Below are positions 59,293-64,000 of a stretch of DNA of 64,000 bases, in pieces. The DNA lies in the NCBI RefSeq assembly GCF_900241005.1, contig NZ_OEST01000001.1:620001-684000 (forward strand), in the 5' to 3' direction. The notes beneath the pieces were generated by a model. It made no database searches. It saw only the letters and a list, made by a program, of their open reading frames with translations, and was not told the origin of the DNA. Source of the DNA: Bacteroides cutis (lineage in GTDB: Bacteria; Bacteroidota; Bacteroidia; Bacteroidales; Bacteroidaceae). The position numbers and the translations under genes are program-made. Every line of letters begins with the position of its first letter. Position 1 is the first letter of the stretch.

Positions 59293-60303
59293 ATGAGAAT
59301 CGGTATTTTGACTTCAGGGGGAGATTGTCCCGGTATCAATGCTACTATTCGTGGGGTATGCAAGACTGCTATTAATCATTATGGAATGGAGGTAATCGGC
59401 ATCCATAGTGGTTTTCAAGGGCTATTGACAAAAGATGTAGAGTCGTTTACCGATAAATCTTTATCAGGATTGTTGAATTTGGGTGGAACTATGCTAGGGA
59501 CTTCGCGTGAGAAACCGTTTAAAAAGAACGGTGTGATGTCGGATGTCAACAAACCGGCTTTGATAGAGCAGAATGTAAAAGAGTTGGGTTTGGATTGTGT
59601 TGTCTGTATCGGTGGCAATGGTACGCAGAAGACTGCTGCTAAGTTGGCCGCTATGGGGTTGAACATTGTATCTGTACCCAAGACGATAGATAATGATATT
59701 TGGGGTACGGATTTTTCTTTCGGCTTTGATTCGGCTGTCAGTATTGCCACAGATGCTATTGACCGTCTGCATTCTACTGCCAGTTCGCACAAGCGTGTGA
59801 TGGTGATTGAGGTGATGGGACATAAAGCGGGATGGATTGCTCTTTATTCAGGTATGGCAGGCGGTGGTGATGTGATTTTAATCCCTGAACTTCCTTATAA
59901 TGTTCATAATATTGGTGATACTATTCTGAACCGCTTGAAGAAGGGTAAACCATACTCTATTGTGGTAGTTGCCGAAGGTATTCTGACAGATGGCCGGAAA
60001 CGTGCCGCCGAATATATTGCACAGGAGATAGAGTATGAAACGGGCATTGAAACCCGTGAAACTGTACTTGGGTATATTCAGCGTGGTGGTTCGCCTACAC
60101 CTTTTGATAGAAATCTTTCTACCCGTATGGGCGGTCATGCTACGGAACTGATAGCAACCGGACAATTCGGACGTATGGTGACGCTGAAGGGGGATGATAT
60201 ATCTTCTGCTCCTCTGGAGGAAATTGCCGGAAAGCTGAAATTAGTGACCGAAGAACACGATTTAGTCGTTCAGGGGCGCAGGATGGGAATTTGTTTCGGA
60301 TAA
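59293..60303 (+). CDS. pfkA: 6-phosphofructokinase family protein
   Basis: A 336-residue glycolytic enzyme that phosphorylates fructose 6-phosphate. LTSGGDCPGINATIRG is the phosphate-binding start, PKTIDNDIWGTDFSFGFDSA the catalytic loop (Asp133, Asp135) and EVMGHKAGWIALYSGMAGGG the sugar site. Two positions differ from E. coli PfkA: the nucleotide loop is CIGGNGTQKTA (Asn109 where GGDGS has Asp), and Lys130 stands where ATP enzymes have Gly. Lys here is usual in pyrophosphate-using enzymes but also occurs in some ATP enzymes; Gly110 favours ATP. Its 3' end overlaps the convergent rnc gene by 42 bases. Confidence 0.93.
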   Translation: MRIGILTSGGDCPGINATIRGVCKTAINHYGMEVIGIHSGFQGLLTKDVESFTDKSLSGLLNLGGTMLGTSREKPFKKNGVMSDVNKPALIEQNVKELGLDCVVCIGGNGTQKTAAKLAAMGLNIVSVPKTIDNDIWGTDFSFGFDSAVSIATDAIDRLHSTASSHKRVMVIEVMGHKAGWIALYSGMAGGGDVILIPELPYNVHNIGDTILNRLKKGKPYSIVVVAEGILTDGRKRAAEYIAQEIEYETGIETRETVLGYIQRGGSPTPFDRNLSTRMGGHATELIATGQFGRMVTLKGDDISSAPLEEIAGKLKLVTEEHDLVVQGRRMGICFG

Positions 60304-61164
60304 AGTTATACCTTGTCCTGAGCCGCAAGAAGTTTCTTCTATGATGATCATGTCTTCTGTAGTAGGAGTCTCTTTTTCTGTAATTTCTGTATGATTTTGT
60401 ATTTTAGCCGCTTCAATATTTTCTTTGAAAGTAGCATCACTTTTAATCTTCTTCAATGCCATTTGGGCGGCGTTTTGTTGTGACTCTTTCTTGGAGTATC
60501 CTCTTCCTGTACCGGCGGAGATGCCTTCTATACGGATTTCGGTGTGGAACATCGGATTGTAATCTTCGTCAAGAAATTGCTCAATCAATTCAAAGGATAC
60601 CTCCATCTTGTTCTTCTGGCTCCATTCGATGAGCTTGGACTTGAAGTTGACCTCTTTGCGCGACATCTTGTCGAGGTCGATGTAATGCTTGAAAATCTTT
60701 TCCTCCATGAACTGCTTACAACGGTCGTAACCTTGGTCCAGATAGATAGCGCCGATGAATGCCTCGAAAGCGTTGCCATACATATAGCTGTTGTGCGAGG
60801 AGGAGCGACTGGAGTATTTCACCAGTTTGTCCAATCCAATTTCTACCGCCAGCTTGTTCAATGTTTCCCGTTGTACAATTTTGGAACGGGTGTTGGTAAG
60901 AAAACCTTCACGACGGCCCTCAAAATGACGGTAGACAATATCTCCCACGATAGCGTCGAGAATGGCATCACCTAAAAACTCTAAGCGTTCATTGTTTATC
61001 GGACGTCCTTGGTCGGAGCGGAGAGAAGTTGATTTGTGTAATAAAGCCTGATGGTAAAAACGAATATTGCGAGGGAAAAAACCAAGTATCTTATAAAAAC
61101 AAAGATAAGACTCTCTATCCTTACGGAATAAGAGTCTTATCTTGTCTATTTGGTTACGTAACAC
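60262..61164 (-). CDS. rnc: Ribonuclease III
   Basis: A 300-residue double-strand RNA endonuclease. I propose the GTG at 61164, which starts VLRNQIDKIRLLFRKD eight bases after the fabF stop; the ATGs at 61206 and 61224 lie inside fabF. NNERLEFLGDAILDAIV is the signature with catalytic Glu and Asp. The second acidic pair appears as GNAFEAFIGAIYLD, where Asn replaces the usual Asp, a substitution I recall as common in Bacteroidota. A dsRNA-binding domain (about 150-235) ends with KKESQQNAAQMALKKI. The last 50 residues are a Glu/Thr-rich tail that overlaps the end of pfkA. Confidence 0.94.
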   Translation of the reverse strand: MLRNQIDKIRLLFRKDRESYLCFYKILGFFPRNIRFYHQALLHKSTSLRSDQGRPINNERLEFLGDAILDAIVGDIVYRHFEGRREGFLTNTRSKIVQRETLNKLAVEIGLDKLVKYSSRSSSHNSYMYGNAFEAFIGAIYLDQGYDRCKQFMEEKIFKHYIDLDKMSRKEVNFKSKLIEWSQKNKMEVSFELIEQFLDEDYNPMFHTEIRIEGISAGTGRGYSKKESQQNAAQMALKKIKSDATFKENIEAAKIQNHTEITEKETPTTEDMIIIEETSCGSGQGITLSETNSHPAPLND

Positions 61165-61171
61165 GACCGTA

Positions 61172-62434
61172 TTATTCTTCGTATTTCTTGAAAATAACAC
61201 ATGCATTATGACCACCGAATCCAAAAGTGTTGGAAAGGGCTGCGTTTACTTCACGTTTTTGCGCTTTGTTGAACGTAAAGTTCAGGTCATAGTCGATGTT
61301 TTCGTCATTATCTCCTTCTGCGTGATTGATGGTTGGAGGAACAATACCGTTCTTGATGGCAAGTATACTTGCAATGGCTTCTACTGCACCGGCAGCGCCC
61401 AGCAAATGGCCTGTCATCGATTTCGTTGAACTGATATTCAATTTATATGCATGCTCTCCAAATACTTCCTTGATCGCTTTTGCTTCAGAAATATCACCAA
61501 CCGGAGTAGATGTACCGTGGACATTGATATAATCAATTTCTTCGGGTTTCATTTCTGCATCTTCCAATGCATTTTCCATTACTAACTTAGCTCCCAAACC
61601 TTCAGGATGAGAAGCTGTCAGATGATAAGCATCAGCAGACATACCTACGCCAGCAAGTTCTGCATAAATCTTTGCACCGCGAGCTTTGGCATGCTCCAAT
61701 TCTTCGAGAACTAAACAACCACCACCCTCACCCATGATAAATCCATCACGGCTTGCGCTGAACGGACGGGATGCAGTTTCTGGAGATTCATTACGAGTAG
61801 ATAAAGCATGCATAGCATTGAAACCACCTACACCACAGGCAGCAATAGCTGCTTCTGAACCACCGCTTACAATGGCATTGGCCTTACCCAGACGGATGAG
61901 GTTAAATGCATCGGCAATAGCATTTGTAGATGTGGCACATGCAGAACAAGTCGCATAGTTAGGACCATGAAAACCGTACAAGATTGAAATTTGTCCGGCT
62001 GCAATATCCGAAATCATTTTGGGGATGAAGAACGGATTGAACTTAGGACCATTTTCTTTATTGAGGGCATAGTTACCTGCTTCTTCTTCAAATGTACGAA
62101 TTCCACCAATACCGGCGCCAAAAATGACACCAATCTTGTTCAAATCCTCATTTTCGACATCAAGACCAGAATCTTCTACCGCTTGCTTGGCTACACCGAT
62201 GGCATACTGAGTGTATAAATCCATCTTACGAGCCTCTTTACGGTCTATATATTGATTAGCATCGAAGCCTTTCACTTCGCATGCAAACTGGGTCTTGAAA
62301 AGTGATGCGTCGAAATGAGTAATAGGCCCTGCTCCACTAACCCCATTCACGAGATTTTCCCAAAATTCGGGTACTGTGTTGCCAATGGGAGTAATAGCGC
62401 CAAGACCTGTTACTACAACTCTTTTTAATTCCAT
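61172..62434 (-). CDS. fabF: Beta-ketoacyl-ACP synthase II
   Basis: A 420-residue condensing enzyme for fatty-acid elongation. The Cys-His-His triad is complete: Cys166 in CSACATSTNAI, His in INVHGTSTPVGD and His in KSMTGHLLGAAGA. Length is normal. It follows acpP by 23 bases and precedes rnc by 7, the usual acpP-fabF-rnc order of Bacteroidota. Confidence 0.98.
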   Translation of the reverse strand: MELKRVVVTGLGAITPIGNTVPEFWENLVNGVSGAGPITHFDASLFKTQFACEVKGFDANQYIDRKEARKMDLYTQYAIGVAKQAVEDSGLDVENEDLNKIGVIFGAGIGGIRTFEEEAGNYALNKENGPKFNPFFIPKMISDIAAGQISILYGFHGPNYATCSACATSTNAIADAFNLIRLGKANAIVSGGSEAAIAACGVGGFNAMHALSTRNESPETASRPFSASRDGFIMGEGGGCLVLEELEHAKARGAKIYAELAGVGMSADAYHLTASHPEGLGAKLVMENALEDAEMKPEEIDYINVHGTSTPVGDISEAKAIKEVFGEHAYKLNISSTKSMTGHLLGAAGAVEAIASILAIKNGIVPPTINHAEGDNDENIDYDLNFTFNKAQKREVNAALSNTFGFGGHNACVIFKKYEE

Positions 62435-62457
62435 ACTAAGAAATGAATGGATTAAGA

Positions 62458-62694
62458 TTACTTAGCGTGTTCTTCGATGTAAGATACAGCATCCTGTACA
62501 GTACCAATCTTTTCAGCTTGATCATCAGGAATAGAAATGCCGAATTCTTTTTCGAATTCCATGATAAGTTCTACAGTGTCAAGAGAATCAGCTCCTAAAT
62601 CGTTAGTGAAGCTAGCTGTTTCAGTAACTTCTGATTCTTCAACGCCTAATTTGTCGACAATAATCGCTTTCACTCTTGATGCAATTTCAGACAT
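62458..62694 (-). CDS. acpP: Acyl carrier protein
   Basis: A 78-residue acidic four-helix protein. The phosphopantetheine attachment Ser37 is in [16 protein letters not shown], the universal motif. It carries growing fatty acids for FabF, encoded next. Confidence 0.98.
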   Translation of the reverse strand: MSEIASRVKAIIVDKLGVEESEVTETASFTNDLGADSLDTVELIMEFEKEFGISIPDDQAEKIGTVQDAVSYIEEHAK

Positions 62695-62843
62695 AACTTT
62701 AAGTTTTTAATTAATAATTAGTTTTATTTCTTTAAATTTGCGGTGCAAAGGAATAAATATTTATCGTTCCTCGCAAATATTTGATGAATTAAATGTACCT
62801 TTTTGCACATTTTTCACGGTTTTGTGCAGAGATTGGAGGGTTT

Positions 62844-63407
62844 ATGAGTAAGAACATTGCTGTTTTAGCTTCCGGTAATGGCACGAATGCCGAAAATATC
62901 ATTCGCTACTTTCAAGATAGCGAATCGGTTCATATAGGACTGGTTTTAACTAACCGGGAAACCGCTTTTGTGATGGAACGTGCACGTTGTCTGAATGTTC
63001 CGTCGGTTTATATACCTAAAGAGGAGTGGAAAGAAGGTATGTCTGTGTTGGCTCTTCTAAGAGATAGAAAGATTGATTTTATAGTGTTGGCAGGTTTTCT
63101 GGCACGTGTACCGGATTGTATCTTGCATGCTTATCCCAATAAAATTATAAATATTCATCCTTCTTTACTGCCTAAGTTTGGCGGAAAGGGAATGTATGGT
63201 AATCGTGTACACGAGGCGGTGGTAGCTGCCGGTGAGAAAGAAAGTGGTATTACTATACATTATATAAATGAACATTTTGATGAAGGAAAGATTATCAGGC
63301 AGTATAAATGTCCTATTTGGCCGGGTGAAACAGCAGAACAGGTAGCGGAAAAAGTACATGCGCTGGAGTATGAATATTATCCGCAAGTCATTGCAGAACT
63401 GATATAG
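62844..63407 (+). CDS. purN: Phosphoribosylglycinamide formyltransferase
   Basis: A 187-residue purine-synthesis enzyme that transfers a formyl group from formyl-tetrahydrofolate to GAR. The ATG at 62844 begins MSKNIAVLASGNGTNAENI, the GAR phosphate loop. INIHPSLLPKFGGKGMYG holds the catalytic Asn and His, and YINEHFDEGKIIRQ the catalytic Asp. A GGAGGG at 62835-62840 is only three bases from the ATG and may be chance. A longer start at 62793 is less likely. Confidence 0.96.
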   Translation: MSKNIAVLASGNGTNAENIIRYFQDSESVHIGLVLTNRETAFVMERARCLNVPSVYIPKEEWKEGMSVLALLRDRKIDFIVLAGFLARVPDCILHAYPNKIINIHPSLLPKFGGKGMYGNRVHEAVVAAGEKESGITIHYINEHFDEGKIIRQYKCPIWPGETAEQVAEKVHALEYEYYPQVIAELI

Positions 63408-63421
63408 TGAGAAAACAAAGT

Positions 63422-64000
63422 TTAGGGGCACAAAATAGTGTAAGCGTTTTTCTCCCTTCTCAGGGGATAATCTCCCCGTAACTTTTCAAATAATTCAGGA
63501 TGGGCCTTCAGGGCTTCACTGTCCCGGCGAGGGTCGTACATTTTTAAATAGGCTTCCTCCATAGAGGATGTTGTGAGCTGTGCTTGTTCGGGTTCTGGTG
63601 GTATGATGCGGTAATCGGCTTGCAGGTTGAAATGCCGGCAAAGTGCGTCGAGAGACATTCGTGTAGCATTTGCCTTGCCGTCTGCTGAGTATCCGGCAAT
63701 ATGCGGAGTGCCGAGGAATACCTTATTTAATAAGGTGAGGTTGATGTTTGGCTCGTTTTCCCAGACGTCAATGATGGCATCCGAGATAATTCCTGTAGCC
63801 AAAGCTTCCAATAGTGCATTTGTTTCTATGACTTCTCCACGGGAGGTATTAATAATGACTGGCTTTCGTCTCAATGATTGGAAGAAGGCATTATCTGCCA
63901 AATGGAACGTTTTGTATTTTCCTTCCTTATATAAAGGTACGTGGAAAGTCAGTATATCACATTCTTCGGCAAGCGTTTGGAGGGCGCAGAAGTCTTTTTC
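63422..64000 (-). CDS. pdxB: Erythronate-4-phosphate dehydrogenase, C-terminal part (5' end outside window)
   Basis: The frame is open to the right edge, giving 192 residues. CDILTFHVPLYKEGKYKTFHL, RKPVIINTSRGEVIETNALL, AIIDVWENEPNINLTLL and TPHIAGYSADGKANAT follow the D-2-hydroxyacid dehydrogenase pattern with the catalytic Arg, Glu and His. The HIAGYSADGKA form and the C-terminal dimer part point to PdxB, which oxidises 4-phosphoerythronate in pyridoxal phosphate synthesis. It converges on purN. Confidence 0.9.
   Translation of the reverse strand, partial: EKDFCALQTLAEECDILTFHVPLYKEGKYKTFHLADNAFFQSLRRKPVIINTSRGEVIETNALLEALATGIISDAIIDVWENEPNINLTLLNKVFLGTPHIAGYSADGKANATRMSLDALCRHFNLQADYRIIPPEPEQAQLTTSSMEEAYLKMYDPRRDSEALKAHPELFEKLRGDYPLRREKNAYTILCP

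Noticed and set aside
60262..61164. Inactive RNase III because of Asn in the second acidic motif
   Set aside because: I recall the same GNAFEA form as common in Bacteroidota, the remaining motifs are intact, and the gene is in its normal place.

Overview
The window reads as chromosomal DNA of a gut Bacteroides (phylum Bacteroidota). The evidence is two SusC/SusD outer-membrane pairs, a hybrid two-component system (HTCS) that fuses sensor, kinase, receiver and AraC parts, serine-type sulfatases, many LxxC lipoprotein signals, AT-rich leaders without Shine-Dalgarno sequences, and many TAnnTTTG boxes, the -7 element of the Bacteroides primary sigma factor. I see no rRNA, tRNA, CRISPR, phage or transposase gene.

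Left part (1-28,369) is dominated by a polysaccharide utilization locus. It holds the tail of a family-8 polysaccharide lyase, a GH29 fucosidase wreck, a dus gene, two GH95-type enzymes, a chondroitin-ABC-type PL8 lyase and a GH2 enzyme. Then comes the core HTCS - sulfatase - SusC - SusD - DUF5017 lipoprotein, all on the minus strand. Diverging from the HTCS is a small operon with an N-acetylhexosamine-kinase-like gene, a CBM9-like protein and a glutamine synthetase family protein. The core order matches what I remember of the chondroitin sulfate/hyaluronan locus of B. thetaiotaomicron. The fucosidase-type genes are an unusual addition and suggest a fucosylated glycosaminoglycan or a mixed host-glycan substrate.

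Middle part (28,370-45,721) holds an operon of RND efflux pump plus LpxA-like acyltransferase, two envelope proteins of unknown role (Ig-like and DUF3108) and a hotdog thioesterase. It then holds a translationally coupled GH88 unsaturated glucuronidase and second sulfatase, which biochemically complete the glycosaminoglycan pathway although they lie about 14 kb from the core. A patatin-barrel protein and cysS follow.

Right part (45,722-64,000) starts with an NVEALA-like small peptide coupled to a 6-bladed-propeller lipoprotein. Next are a phased array of short palindromes, a DUF6078 gene, and a second SusC/SusD operon with surface lipoproteins but no enzyme or regulator. Housekeeping genes close the window: mnmA, a DUF4840 lipoprotein, a GH3-type adenylating enzyme, pfkA, rnc, fabF, acpP, purN and the C-terminal part of pdxB.

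Inferred working of the main locus: lipoproteins and SusCD bind and import sulfated oligosaccharides. PL8 lyases cut them to unsaturated disaccharides, sulfatases remove sulfate, GH88 removes the unsaturated uronic acid, and the released GalNAc/GlcNAc could be phosphorylated by the NahK-like kinase. The HTCS senses the disaccharides and activates the promoters. Substrate assignments are inference from family and context.
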